NCBI GenBank assembly: GCA_024867545.1
Contig: JANFNE010000021.1
Coordinates: 310,001 to 374,000, forward strand
Direction: 5' to 3'
DNA length: 64,000 nucleotides
Source of the DNA: Phytopythium helicoides
Taxonomy: Eukaryota; Oomycota; Peronosporomycetes; Pythiales; Pythiaceae
The notes under the pieces are model-generated. The model was not told the origin of the DNA and made no database searches. It saw nothing but the letters and a program-made list of their open reading frames with translations. The translations under genes were made by a program, and so were the position numbers. The first letter of the stretch is position 1. Each line of letters starts with the position of its first letter. Shown piece after piece: positions 44,902 to 56,914 of the stretch.

Positions 44902-47900
44902 TCAAGATTTCGAGGCGTACGTTTCATACGGAACAAATACCGAGGTAGTGTCGACTTCGATAAGCCCTAGTGATGGCACGAATCGGTTGCCCCGGCGCGC
45001 TCGTTGACCCTTGATTTGGACGTAGTGACCAAAACGATCATTTTCTTGAGTGAAGGTATAACCTTGGATCCCGTCGACAGTATCAGCATCGCGTTGCTCG
45101 CCATCTTTGTGATGGTGGCTACGTTTTTTGCCATGGTTTGGGTTAAACAACATTTGTGTTGAGGCAATTGAATCGAACAGCGGGTCTAGCATCAGACAGC
45201 TAGTCGCGGCATTTGGTGCGGATGGTCTCTTTTGTGTCTTTGGCGTTGCGAAAATGTACCGAGGTGACGAGTGCTGTGCTTTTTGCGTCGGTAATGTTAC
45301 TTCTTGTTTGCACGGAGGTCTCGTAGATGCGAGATCTACGCCATTTATCGTCACTGGCAATGCGGAATGGATCTTTACTACTGGCGATAGCGGTCTTGTC
45401 GCTTCGATGATTTGCTGAGGCTCGGATGTTGTAGATTGCAATGCGTCGCCTTGGACGTGACCGCTACGCTTTCGTTCAGAGCCAATGGTAGAATTTGGGT
45501 TTGCAGAATGCGTGGATAGAGCAGGGAATGATGAAGAAGCAGGACTCTGCGACCATTGTTGATGAAAAGAAGGTCCGAGAGTAGAAGTTGTTTCATCGCT
45601 GGAAGGCTTCCAAGTAGATAAGTTTGGGCTATGAATGAACGGCGGTGAGTAAGATGGCGACGATGAGAGCGTTGACAGCGCTGGCTGTGAGCGCTGCTCC
45701 ATGCGCTGTCTGGAGATTGTTCGCTCGTTAACCGCTGCCAGGGTTTCGCGTGCGAGGTCTCCGACAGTCTTACCTTCAACAATAAGGACTGTGTCCCGAC
45801 TCCGTAACTCCGCGGCAAAGTCAAAACCGATCCTGCGCACTTTTTCCATCAGCGTTGCCATAGGAGCGTCCAAAGCGTTAGTCTTTTCGGTGACGCCGTT
45901 TTTGGTGATAGCCCTAAGAGCACGAGAGTCACTTATTCCAGCTCTTGTCAAGTGCGAATGATACTCGCCAAAAGGATACGCGGCAATGGAGTGAATAACT
46001 TGCATAGAGTGCAGCCGAATTGCATCTGCTCGAGCACTTTGCTCTTCCGAGCTCTTTCCAGGAGGTACGAGGTCGAGCAGCGGGTAAATCAGTTTAATAA
46101 TGCCAAGAGCGACAAGCTTTGGGACACACTTCAGCAAATCTTGGCTGAGCGCAGCAATAGCTGTCATGACATGGTCAACAACGCGCAATCGTTTCTTCAC
46201 TTCCTTGCTACAGCAAGAAAACTCAGTTTTATCCATCGAATCTCGATTGGATCTGCAGCACAATTTCTCGTTCTTCCGGATACTTTTTGCTTCAATAACT
46301 TCGACAGGATGATGCGTCCTCAGCAACTTCACAAGTACATCCAGAACTCCAAAGTGGATGAATAGCTCTCCAGTGTTTCCCTCAGCTGTATTAACCATGG
46401 CTAACCGCGAGAGTATTACCGCAATTTCACTTTTGCACGCTATGTCCTTAGATGGTGACAACTGGTCTTCTAGCTGAAGTCGTTTGAGGATGCGGGGTAA
46501 AACCTGAGCACGCATAAGCGCCAAGCGACCTTCTGCAACTGCACATAACTTCGCCAACAAGGTATAAAGAGAAGGTACTACATTGAGTAGTCCGTGCTCA
46601 TCCGCAACTGAATCGACCGCATACTCGGTGACCTTCTCGCTCTTACGGGGACTGCAGCTGCGTTTGGCATCAAACAACATTTCTGGTAAATGCAAAAGTG
46701 CCGATTGCAGACATCCCTGCACCAAGAGCATACTGCAAGCGGCATTTGTGCATGCGATACGACTCAACGCTTTGCAGCAGGTTTCTACTAGCTCGTAATG
46801 TAGACTGGGTTCGCGTAGAACGTGCATAATAGCTGGTGCAACAAGCTCGACAAGGAGCATGACCTTCTCAGTTGCATATTTTCCGTGGTCATGAGTGCCG
46901 AGCGCTTTAAAGAATCTGTTTCGAGCAGCCTCGCCGTAAGGTAAAGGTCGAAGATGACCAGCAAGTTCGACGGCCGCATCAGTCAACGCAGTCTCAACAT
47001 CAGGGGAACCAGCTGAGTAGTCAACCGGCTTAATGTACCCGACGAGATCCTCGATGGCGTGTAAGCGAAACATGACATCGCAAATCATCGCCTGGGGAAG
47101 CTCTGGAACGAGGGATGAAGTAACGGATGGGCGCAGACGAGCTGTTATGGCACCATCACCCACTCCCGTCTTATTCACCACACCAGCATGGCATCGTGCG
47201 AGGCGAGTGAGAGCTTTGCAAGCTTCTTTAGATCCAAGCCGATGGATCAGTCGAGCCTCAACGCTGTAGCGAGCGACCGCACGTTCAATCTCATCCAGGC
47301 GGTTGCACTGGAGGCTTAAAGCTAAATGGTTGATGGTATCTTCAGAAAAGCTTGCTCTTGCAACTTCTGGTACTTGGAAGAACCGAGACAACACAATACA
47401 GCTGATATTTCGATGATTAGGACTTTGGAACGGCGGCTCCATGCAAGTAGGGGTAACTTGAACTAGGAACTTGAGAAGGATTGGGAGCGCTCCAGTCGAG
47501 TGAAATAGTATTGCTGCCTTCTCTGCAAAGCAATATACTTCTGAGCCTTCTTCTGTGACAAGGTTTAACAAAAGTTTGTGTGAAGCATCAAGACATCCTT
47601 TTGGAGTCTTAATGGCTGCGAGCAGCCAAGCCTGGTCGACTTTCTCGTTCGCTAGCGTTTGTCTAGCCAGTAGAGAACAACCAATCATTGCCATGACGAA
47701 AGAATCACGTCCTTCAGCATGACCGAGCCCCACACGGCACCAACGCATAAAAGAGCGTACAGGCACCTGCGGTCGTCAGACCTAGTCGGCCATGAGGGTG
47801 ATCAGTGATTTCACAGAAGAGAGACAAAGCTGAGGCTGCAACAGCACGACGAGAATCTTGAAGCACTCCAGCACCAAGTCCATAAATCGCCCTCCATTTT

Positions 47901-49314
47901 GCGTCAGCATGCTCAGCACGCGAGGAATCCAAATGAACAGCACGCCACAAGTCTAAGTGTCCTCAAAATTTTTTTGCAACGTGCCTCTTGTTGGCGCGGT
48001 GGCAATGAGCTAGCTCGGAGTATCTGAAACAAGGTGTCGAGCACTCGGTCATTCAAGAGAAACTTAGTTGCTGAGCTTGTAAGCTTTTCCAGCAAAAATG
48101 CATTCTCTGAGCTATTAGACCCGAGTAAGGATGCAGCCGGGGTTGATTGGTTACCTCTTGAGTGCGAAAACTCTCGGGAACCAACAAGAACTTGATTGCA
48201 CAAAATGTTAATGAGATCCAGGGACGCATCCATCCGCTCTAGGCCCGCCTTATCTGGACCCCAAAACGAAGATGACTTGAGAAGTCGTACCACTTCCGAC
48301 ACTGCACGCTCAACTATATTACTCTGCAAGATGTCCACGACTTTATCCGGCCCTTGCCCGAACGCAACTTCTCTAACAATGGAAATTACCATTGCAGTCA
48401 CATGGGAGCATTGTGTTGCAGTTACAAGAGATGCAAGAAATGCGAGGGCACCAGAGCTGATAACCTTGCGTTGATTTCCGAGCACAAAGTTTGGCACCTT
48501 AGTTGGTGAAGTTGGTGCGTCGCTAAGAGTATGGTGCTCCCCGATGTCACTTGATCGAGTCTGCACCAAATGATGAATGATAGACACATATGCTTCGATG
48601 GCATTGGTTGGCAGGCCGCCTGGTCCGACCGTCTCTCGATGCACCTTAAATTGGTGGCGAAGTTCCACAAATTTGATCAGATGCATCGAGCGAATGCGAG
48701 CTCGCACGCTTGGGTCATACTCGCGCCGATGGAGGCTGCGCTCGAAGCAAACCCCTCGCCAGTGATGCTGTAAAATTCGAGCGCACAGCTCGGTCTCGCG
48801 CAGTAAGCATCCAAGGCTCTTTCCAACCTAGAGTACCGACATGTCAGGAAAACGGTCGTGGCTTTCAATCAACTCATGGAGTCTGCACATACCGCGTTCT
48901 CCACTGATAACACTCGTGCAAACCATTTGCTGAGTACACCGAGCAAAGCAGCAATTCGAAATGTGCGCTGATTGTCCGAGTTTTTGACGAGCGTGCGAAA
49001 AGCTTTATTGCATAGTGTCGGAAGAGTTGTCTCGACAAAGTCCACTGCATCTACGGTAATACATGCGTGGGACGCAATTCAGTCGTCAGTTCAGTATCAG
49101 CGATGCATGGTGTCAGTGTGAAATTCTAACCTTCGTGCATTTCAAGCAGTCGAATGAGCATTGTGGTTGCAAGTTCTCGCCGCGCGGGGTCAGTCGACAC
49201 CTCAATCTCGCCGTACAGTGTCTCGATAGCGGCGTGAATCTTCGGTTTTGTCCACGTCTTGTATCCCACTCCTGATCCATGAGCATGGTCGCCTGGCGGA
49301 CAAGTGAGCTGCAT
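44902..49314 (-). CDS. Large armadillo/HEAT-type helical repeat protein, function unknown
   Basis: From MQLTCPPGDHAHGSG (49314) the gene runs through several exons into a long open frame (47766-44902, 954 codons). Introns or frame changes are visible near 49125-49050, 48905-48840, 48780, 48000 and 47800. The whole length is alpha-helical with leucine-rich pairs (ALPILLKFLVQV, HFGVLDVLVKLLRTHH, GIIKLIYPLLDLV) as in armadillo or HEAT repeats, but no named family is recognised. The last 250 residues are Ser/Pro-rich and disordered (SSSPSYSPPFIHSPNL), ending SVFVPYETYASKS. A scaffold or adaptor is the likely role of such a fold. The convergent CRT-like gene ends 114 bp away. Confidence 0.7.
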
Positions 49315-49342
49315 CAGCTAGGGGCACCGCGTCTCCATCCCA

Positions 49343-49726
49343 CTACTCAATTAGACACACAATCCTTCCGTCGAGCGCCTCGGGGTCCTCCTCAGCGACA
49401 TCTTCTGTCTCAGGATACCGACTCGGAACGACGCGCTTGATCGGCGACGTGGTTGGTGTCCGCTTCGGTGATCCTGCAGCCTTGCTGCGCAGTCGTGCAG
49501 GACCTTCCTGGTCGCGTAGAATGCGCGTACGCCGGCCGACATCCCTTACGTGGTCTGCAGCCACCGGGTCGGGTTCTCGCTCGAGCTGCAGCGTCGGAAG
49601 CAGCTCCTTCTGCTGCGCGTACACGCGTTGAGCCTCTTTGTGTACGTCGATCGTGCGCTCGAGTGTGGTGCCTCGCTTCTCCTCCCACGGGTACGGTCTC
49701 TCGAAGCTGAGCGTCGGGCGAGCCAT
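49343..49726 (-). CDS. Small basic/acidic hypothetical protein (127 aa)
   Basis: Not recognised. Uninterrupted frame from MARPTLSFERPYPWEEKRG, with a helical centre (IDVHKEAQRVYAQQKELL) and a polar C-terminal half (SPKRTPTTSPIKRVVPSRY), ending DGRIVCLIE. The composition is protein-like and the N-terminal motif looks conserved-type, but no second line of evidence exists. It lies 28 bp upstream of the armadillo gene start on the same strand. It could be an upstream exon of that gene if a very short intron exists, though the in-frame stop argues against this. Confidence 0.5.
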   Translation of the reverse strand: MARPTLSFERPYPWEEKRGTTLERTIDVHKEAQRVYAQQKELLPTLQLEREPDPVAADHVRDVGRRTRILRDQEGPARLRSKAAGSPKRTPTTSPIKRVVPSRYPETEDVAEEDPEALDGRIVCLIE

Positions 49727-51626
49727 CCCGTGAGCGTGAACGTCGCTGGAAGGCGACGCGGGAGCTCCAAAGGCCTAATAATAGCGAGTGGGGCGAGGTG
49801 CTTTCGGGTTTCCCGCCAGCACTGCGTGCAGAGCTCTGGACGTTGGCAACCGCGTGCAACCGCAGTGAGTCATTGGTTTGACACGTCCGACTTGCATTGA
49901 AGTTGGCGGTGATGGGGAGTCCATCCCCACCGAGGAGAGGTATACTGAAACCAAGATAAACGTCGGTAGGCCGCAGCCGAACCCAGCGCGCCGCGCGTCA
50001 CTGCCTTTCCAAAGTCGCCACGTCGCCGTTCAAAGCGCCGTCGGACCGGCGTCACCATCGCGCAGGATACGAATATCTATGTCAGATGGAGGCTAGATCC
50101 GTATATAGTCTACAAAAACGCTGTATATATTTAAATAAACAGAAAAAGAGCGCTAGACACGTGATTAAAAGGCGTCTCCCTGAGCGTGACGCACCGTGGT
50201 GCTGTCAAAGATTCGTTCCGGTACTACGATGCCAGAGTACCGTACAGAGTGAGCAGCTACACTAGCTCACTGCTCACTGCTCACTTGCTCACTTCCTAAC
50301 GGCTCACTTGCTCACTTGCCCACCTGCTCATGGCTCACTGCTGTTTGCTGGTTAATGGCACCGTACAACGCGGCTTGCTGTCGGACCTCTAGTAGACTCG
50401 TGGCTGGCTTCGGTTTCAATTGTACGCAGCTGTCGCCGGCTTGCGACGATTGCCTCTACGGACGTCCAGCGTTTCTTTCTTCCTCGCCGCGAATCGTCAT
50501 CACTGGCCGTCGCGCCTCTGTCTCAGGCGAGCTCCTCGCTCGCCTCGGAATCTCCAACTTGGCCCAACGCAAAGCCGAATCTCGCCACCGCGCCGCTCGG
50601 ACGCGTGCCCGATCTATGGAGAAACGCATCCCCTCGCGGCGCAGGCAACAAGATGGGAACGCTGCTCGGCTGCTTCCCGCAACCGTCTGGGCCTCACGCT
50701 CGCCGAACATCCGTCACTCCATCCACTCGGCCACGTGCTGCTGCAAGCCAAATGGAAAATCAATCGCCGCAACTTGAAGCCCCGCGTCAATTTTGGGCTG
50801 GCAGCCACGGTTGACGCCTGGATTCCTCCTGGCGCGACGCTTTCTGACTCGACGCTGCGGTCGCGGTCCGCGCAGACCGGTTAGGGCTCGCGGTCGGCGC
50901 GCCGTTCGCGCTTCGTGATTGGCCGAAATTACGCTTGTTCCCACCCTTTTCCCTCGGTCTTATTATACCGCGGCGGTCCCGGCTTTTTTGCCCACACTTC
51001 TCAATTTGCCGGCCAGTTAGAGAACAGAACCGTCCGCCCGCCAGCTGCACCGTCGACGCGGTGCTGCCTATAGTGAAACCAAGTCAACCCGCCAGGCTTC
51101 CCGCTCGGAAGCGGCGCGTTCCTGCCTTTCTCCAGCGGCGCGGGCCTTGACTCGCGGCCTGCTGCCCCCTGCTTCCCGCAGCGCCAGACGCGCGGCGCCT
51201 CCGGTCGACGGCTCAGGTGCGCTCTCGCCCGCGTTTTCGCGCGGTTCTCCGGGCTTCCAGGGCCTCCTGGGGCCTCGACGGACGCCGGTTTTGGCTGACC
51301 CGCGCGTGTTGCTGACTTGCAGACCGTGATAGAGAGCGCTAGACACGAATAGAGTGAATTTCAATCGCGCGCGGTCCGCCGACGCCTTGCACGCGCTTGT
51401 GACTTGAGATCCGTCGTGTTGTGCTGCTTGACTGCGCCGTGCAGCGCTTTGCCGACAGCTCCTTTGATCACGCGGATCGCTGGCTCTGAGCGCGGCGATT
51501 GGCCAGGAGACTCGGCTGCTGACTGCTGCCCACGCGCGCAGGGAACTGGCCACGCCAGGGAGCACGTAAGTGACCGCTTTGGTTGCGCGCGGACTGAGCG
51601 GAGCGTAATCGTCTCCCGTCCAACCC
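49727..51626. other. 1.9 kb spacer without a supportable gene
   Basis: Contains an A/T-rich segment (about 50105-50165, TATATTTAAATAAACA), the GCTCACT repeat array (50264-50343), and a GC-rich segment (50400-51620) with many short overlapping frames on both strands and no protein-like features. The part next to 51627 is the promoter of the IQM-like gene. Confidence 0.4.
50264..50343. repeat. Degenerate GCTCACT tandem array
   Basis: About ten copies of GCTCACT(T/G) with small variations (GCTCACTG, GCTCACTT, GCCCACCT, GCTCATGG) in 80 bp. A simple minisatellite; no function visible. Confidence 0.8.
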
Positions 51627-52617
51627 ATGACAGCGGAGGAAATGCGAGCCAAGCGGCGCTCCACCTACCAGAACATGCACGAGATCGTCAAGCTCGCCAA
51701 GAAATACTCGCCAAAGCTTGTCAAGGGCTACAGCGCTGGCAACATCTCGGTCGTCGACAAGAAGAGCTGGCTCGAGGTCTGCGACCACAAGCACCGGTGA
51801 GCGCACAGCTTTTTCTTGTTGCTTTATTAAAGATATGCAGCTCGGGCTAACGTTGTATTTCGCAGCTATGGCGCCAACCTCCGAGCGTATTACAAGGAGT
51901 GGAAGCGTCAGCAGGTCAAGCCCAGCTTCTGGGAGTGGCTGGACGACGAGTCGGTTGAAGTGGAGGGTGTGCCGCGCACAAAGCTTGAACGCGAGACGGT
52001 ACTCTACTGCGACACCGCAGCGGAGCGCCAGAAGTTCGCGCTGTCGGTGCAGAACGGCCTGATTGTGCGAGATGTCGACCAGCAGATTGTCGAGACAGGC
52101 GACGAGGGATGGATCTTCGTGCTTCGCGACGGCGTGCTCTATGGAGGACAGAAGGAGACCAAGAAGATTCCGCGCGTCCACCACACGAGCTTTGTCGGCG
52201 GCGAGTGCGTCCAGACGGCTGGTATGATGGTGATTGTGAACGGTGCCATCAAGACTATTTATCCCCACAGCGGTCACTACCGTCCATCGGAGTATGAGGT
52301 GCTAGTGCTTTTGCGCTTTCTGGTTGCCAACAAGGTCCCACTCGACGACATCCAAGTCGATGTTCAGCGTATTCAGAAGGTGTTCCGGGACTCCGTGAAC
52401 GGCGCGCTAGGTGCGGAAGCTGGACAACGCACACTTTTGGGATGCACCCCGAACGCTTTTCTTCCTGGAGCTGAAGCACCTGGCGTGGAAGTCCGGGCTT
52501 TTCGACCAGCTTGGCGAGTCGGTAGCCAAGAAGATGGACATGATCTGCTCGCCTACGTCCGCGTCTAGCCCTCCGAGCTCCACTGCTGACGTGACGATGA
52601 GCGACTTCCACAGGTGA
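51627..52617 (+). CDS. IQM-like (plant IQ-motif calmodulin-binding family-like) protein
   Basis: Two exons: 51627-51796 (MTAEEMRAKRRSTYQNM ... KKSWLEVCDHKHR) and from 51866, separated by a 69 bp GT-AG intron splitting the Arg codon. The central domain, WIFVLRDGVLYGGQKETKK ... HHTSFVGGECVQTAGMM ... IYPHSGHYRPSEYEVLVLL, is the signature of plant IQM proteins and their protist relatives. A single-base break near 52410 is followed by RKLDNAHFWDAPRTLFFLE and a Ser-rich tail to TGA (52615-52617). No classic IQ calmodulin-binding motif is seen, so the calmodulin link is only by family. Biochemical role unknown. Confidence 0.65.
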
Positions 52618-52823
52618 AAGTTCGGCGGAGGTCGGAGTGCCTGATAGCTCTTCCCGGGGGCTGTTCTTCCGTTCAGGTATGCGTATCAACCCAATGTTTG
52701 AGGACTCGACAAAGTTGCTGGCAACGTGTGGCCTTCAGCCGTGACTCGACAACTCCACAAAGGACGTATTTAGTTGGCGTCGACGACGCACGCTCTGCTG
52801 GATTGGTGCGAAGCAGATCATAG

Positions 52824-55800
52824 ATGGCGGATCTCTCGCTGCTGCGCAACGAAGCAGCTTCGAGCGCGTGAGTGGTATGTAATTTAGTACGAGTAACGGT
52901 ATGGTACAGCACTATTTGAAGCAGTCTTGGTCTTTCCTTTTGAGTCACGGATATTTTGCTGCTTTATGCTTGTAACGCCTTCAAGAAAGTGTCCTCACGA
53001 TCTATTTCAACTGCCGCTATCTTTGTTGCCGCCCAACCAGCACCAGCCGAATGTGCCAACTCGAGACCCTTTGCTTGCGGCAAACCGTCGTACTCGCTCG
53101 GTATGAGCGCAGACAACGGAGTGGCAAGGACAGCTCTTCGCGATGGTAGTAACGCTATTATCCCCGGCGCAATTCACGTCTCGTGCTACATCACGGCTGC
53201 AAATCGCGCAGCTCCGGTGTTTGAGGTTGTTCCTCAGCGAAACTCAGTGAGATGCGTTACCAAGCCAGTTCGAGACACATCCAGCGCGATGAATGCACTG
53301 GGTGAAAATGCAATGGCTGCGCCAACAATCTCCACAACTCCTTCAGGCGGCGCAGTGCCATCCAGCTCGAGCCACAGTGCGGAGTGGTCTTTCAACACTG
53401 TGTTCAGATCTTCGAACTCTTCGAGTTCACCGACAGTGCTGTCGCATCCAAACGACTTCTTTCGTGATATCACGATTCCAGCGTTACACAACACTTGCCA
53501 CGGTGTCAACACAAACATCGTAGCATGGGGTGTCCACCCCACCCAAAAGCTGCGCTTACTGTTTGGTAAGAGCACGGGGAATCTGCCTCTATCGGCGATA
53601 CCGTCATCTGGATTGGCTGAAAGTGACGCGATGGAGTTGTATGGACAACTGGGGGCCACCCTGCATCGATTTTTCTCTCGTATCGCGACATCTGACTGGA
53701 GACTGGGAATTAGCAGCTGGATCGTGGTCAACAACCAAGCAGTTGATCTTCTGAAGGCGGCCCCACCTTCATCCTCGGCTTCCTTTACCCCCCTCGTCAT
53801 CTTCAAGTATTTCTGCCGTTAATGACAGCGCTCGCGCTCCACTATCATTTGTGTCGCTTGAAGCCTCCTCGCTTTCTGTTGCATGCCGAATTGTGCAAAT
53901 GGCGAAAACAAACCGTATCGTCATGAAGCAAAACACTGAAAGCGCGCACTTCTTCGTGAGACTAGCACTATACCACAACGGTCAAGTGAGTACACTTCAT
54001 TTTGTAGATCTCATCGACCTGCGAGACTTTGAAGATTCTGTAGCTGCGTGTGAAAAGCGTGAACTCCTTGACATTCTGCTAGAGCTCAGGCAATCACCAT
54101 CGTCGATTCGCCTACAAAAAGTGTCAGCTAACTCCCCACCATCATCCCCTGGTTCAACTCGAGGGAGTCGCCCACGCACTCCTCCATGCTCCCCTACAAC
54201 TGCAAAAGGCAGTGTTTCTCGAAGTACGACACTTGCCAACTTCATGGTACCGCTTCTGACAGCTAATGCTCAGACTTTCTTCTATGCTAATGTTATCGAT
54301 TCGCGCTCTAGTCTGCGAGAAAGTGTGGCACTGCTCAATGCTGTCTCCAATCTCAAAGGCTACGCGTGCCCGTGTCGGAGACTTTCAGGTGTAAACTTTG
54401 TTCAACTTGGATTTCAGCCTCCGCCAGCAGACATTATTGCGGATAATTCTCCCACCTCATTGTTTGAGACACAAGCAGTAGTTTCAGTCGGAGAAACACT
54501 TCTAAGCCAACTCGCAACAGCTCCAGCATCACTACCACCACCAAGTAGCGCAGGCACTTTTCCAGCACGCTCACATCCATTAAATGTCAAGGGCACGAAC
54601 GAAAAGGCTTCGTCAGATACTATGCGTTGGCTTGATGCATTCCAGCAGCGCAAACGTGAGATTCTCGGAGCGCGTATGGACTCAATTTCACCTGGTGCAG
54701 AAGTAGTAGCGCTGGCAAGCTCGCGCATAGAATCGATCAAAAGTCGATCCGGGGATTTACCTGAGACCCAGGCAGAGTCTCCTTCATCTGCAAGCGTAGT
54801 CGAGATCTATGAACAACTCCGTCGCTCCATGCTGGAAAACGCAACTTCAGGAATGGTTGGCGACTCGGGATCCGAGCCTCATCGATCTTGCTCAAGCCTT
54901 GAGATTGGAGCAATTCGTAGATCGCTTGCAGAAACGAGTCGTGCGGAAGATACGCCGAGCAGTGCGAATCTGGACGAACTAGCCGCAGCCACGCCAATTC
55001 GTCCTCAAAGCGGACCTGGAAGCCGACATGACCGGGGTGTCAAGGATGTAAACAACAGTGACACCAATCGACCCGTTGGGAGCAACGTAGACTACGCTGA
55101 AGTTACTCGAAAACAAGATGCCATCAGCCCTGCTGTACCATACGATCCAATTGAGTGGGATCAAGTTTTATCCCCAACCTGTTTTGAGGTGAAGCTTTCA
55201 CCTCTCCCCGAGCGTCGAGCTGATACTAACAAATCAACACAAAAGCAAACACCCTCTCGACAGCCTCGGAGCGATAGCTTCGAGACCCAATGTGCCCAAG
55301 CTGGAGTTCCATCGACACCAACTCCACCTCCAAATGTGGAAGGCTTGGATCCTGTAACAGCGGACAAAGTGTGCGCTGCAGATGCAGCTTTACTTCGAAA
55401 GAATTATGATGCTTTGCTTATTATTGTTCGAGAGCAGCAGCAACTCCGTGAGGAGGCTAAAATCCGCGCTGCTGAGGCCTACCACGATCAAGAAGAACTT
55501 CGAGCCTCATTTGAGCTCCAGATTGAAAACATGAAGCTCGAGAACGTGGCACTACGACGCAAAGTACGAGTGTTAGAGAAACGTTCAGGAGCTCACGACG
55601 CCTTAGAGCAGTGTGACCGCGATCTTCAGGCACTCCAAAAGCAAGTACAGCAGCTTCAAGAGCGAAACGTTGCGCTAGAGCTGAAGGTTAGTTGAGAGTT
55701 GGAGTACATGGAGATCTCGTTGTTTTATGCTGAGTTTTGTGATGACAGCTTGCAAGCTCGGATTGCTCAAACGGGGGTGCTGGTTCTGGTATTGACCTGA

Positions 55801-56673
55801 AAAAGAAATATCAGCAAGCTGTTGACCAGAAGCTGCAGTTGGAGCAAGAGATTGCAGAGTATCGAAAGCGAGAAAGGTTTGTTGTTCGTGAAGAATGCTT
55901 GGATGCAAGGACTGATGTGAATTTGGCGATCAATAGGCAACTCCAAGTGTACAGCAAGTTAGTGGACGACTCCACACGCCGTGTGGATCAGCTCTCTCGG
56001 TATGATGAGCACCGACTCACAAGTGATATATGTTGTCCAACTCGAACTAAAAATCGTAATACAGTGACCTTAGCGAAAAGGAACAAGCGTTGGCTGCCAC
56101 GCAGCTCGGCAAACTCAAGCTTAACGCCGAGATGAACCAGGCGGTTGAGAAAGCTGAGCTATTGCACAAGGAAAACGAAAAACTATTGATGGAGAAGGCA
56201 GCCACAACCGAGGAGCTTGTGGCGACTAAGATGTACCTTGCATCGATCGAAGCTGTATGTGCCCTTGCTGTTTTGCCTTTACTCTCTACCATCACTTACA
56301 CCTTGCTATTGGATCTGGATTGTATTCGCAGGAAAAGAAGAAAGCCGAGGTACTCGACAAGTTTGTCAAGAAGCACGGCTTTCGCATGAGCGAGCTACGG
56401 CAAGACCAGCCAGTTCCGGGCAGTAGAGGGTATGCCAACTTTTCAACGTCGCAACGTCAACCTTGGCGGCGAGACAGCGAAACTCGGGAGTGCGAGGAGC
56501 GTCTGTTCGCTGCAGTCAAACGATCCTTACCGCACGCTGTGCCGCTGGTCAACAAATTGCTGCGAAGACTCGAGCTGCAAGAACTATCGCTTCGAGAGTT
56601 CTCAGAGCGCGAAGTGGACTTCATCAATTTGTTGGTGGAGCTGGCGTCGGACCAGCCTGCGGTTGCGCTTTGA
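52824..56673 (+). CDS. Kinesin-like protein with degenerate (non-ATPase) motor domain
   Basis: The kinesin fold can be followed in order. WSFNTVF matches F..VF. The P-loop region reads GVNTNIVAWGVHPTQKLRLL where kinesins have AYGQTGSGKT. ISSWIVVNNQAVDLL matches the EIYNE..DLL strand. Switch I (N..SSRSH) is replaced by KQNTESAHF. Switch II (VDLAGSER) is replaced by VDLIDLRDFE. LTANAQTFFYANVIDS ... LRESVALLNAVSNLKGY matches the last strand and helix. All nucleotide contacts except the P-loop Lys are lost. Acid/Ser-rich linkers follow, then a coiled-coil (IENMKLENVALRRKVRVLEKR; LHKENEKLLMEKAATTEEL) to TGA near 56673. A likely first exon is MADLSLLRNEAASS (52824) before GTGAGT. Introns near 55688-55747 and 56255-56331; a one-base break at about 53800 lies in a C-run. 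Confidence 0.75.
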
Positions 56674-56914
56674 AGCGCATGATCGAGGATGAAATGAAGA
56701 AGCTGCAGGTGTGTTGAAGTAAAGTAAAAAAAAATATGACGAGACGCAAAGAGTAGGAGTCACTGGTGCTCAGCAGTGTATTAACCTCCACGGAGGTCTC
56801 CACCTGTTCGTGCTTAACAGCCAGCGAGCCCGGTCGAAGACCGAGAACAGCCCCCTCATGCGTGTGCCTCTTTCAAGTGTCACTGGATAACAGCAGTTAA
56901 CGCAGTCCCGACGC

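Noticed and set aside
50316..50884. Overlapping open frames of 150 codons in the 1.9 kb spacer
   Set aside because: Two plus frames and a minus frame overlap completely, none with protein-like features; one begins inside the minisatellite.
53851..55695. Reading the 614-codon frame as a separate gene from 52956-53822
   Set aside because: The two frames hold complementary parts of one kinesin fold and are joined by removing one base in a C-run.
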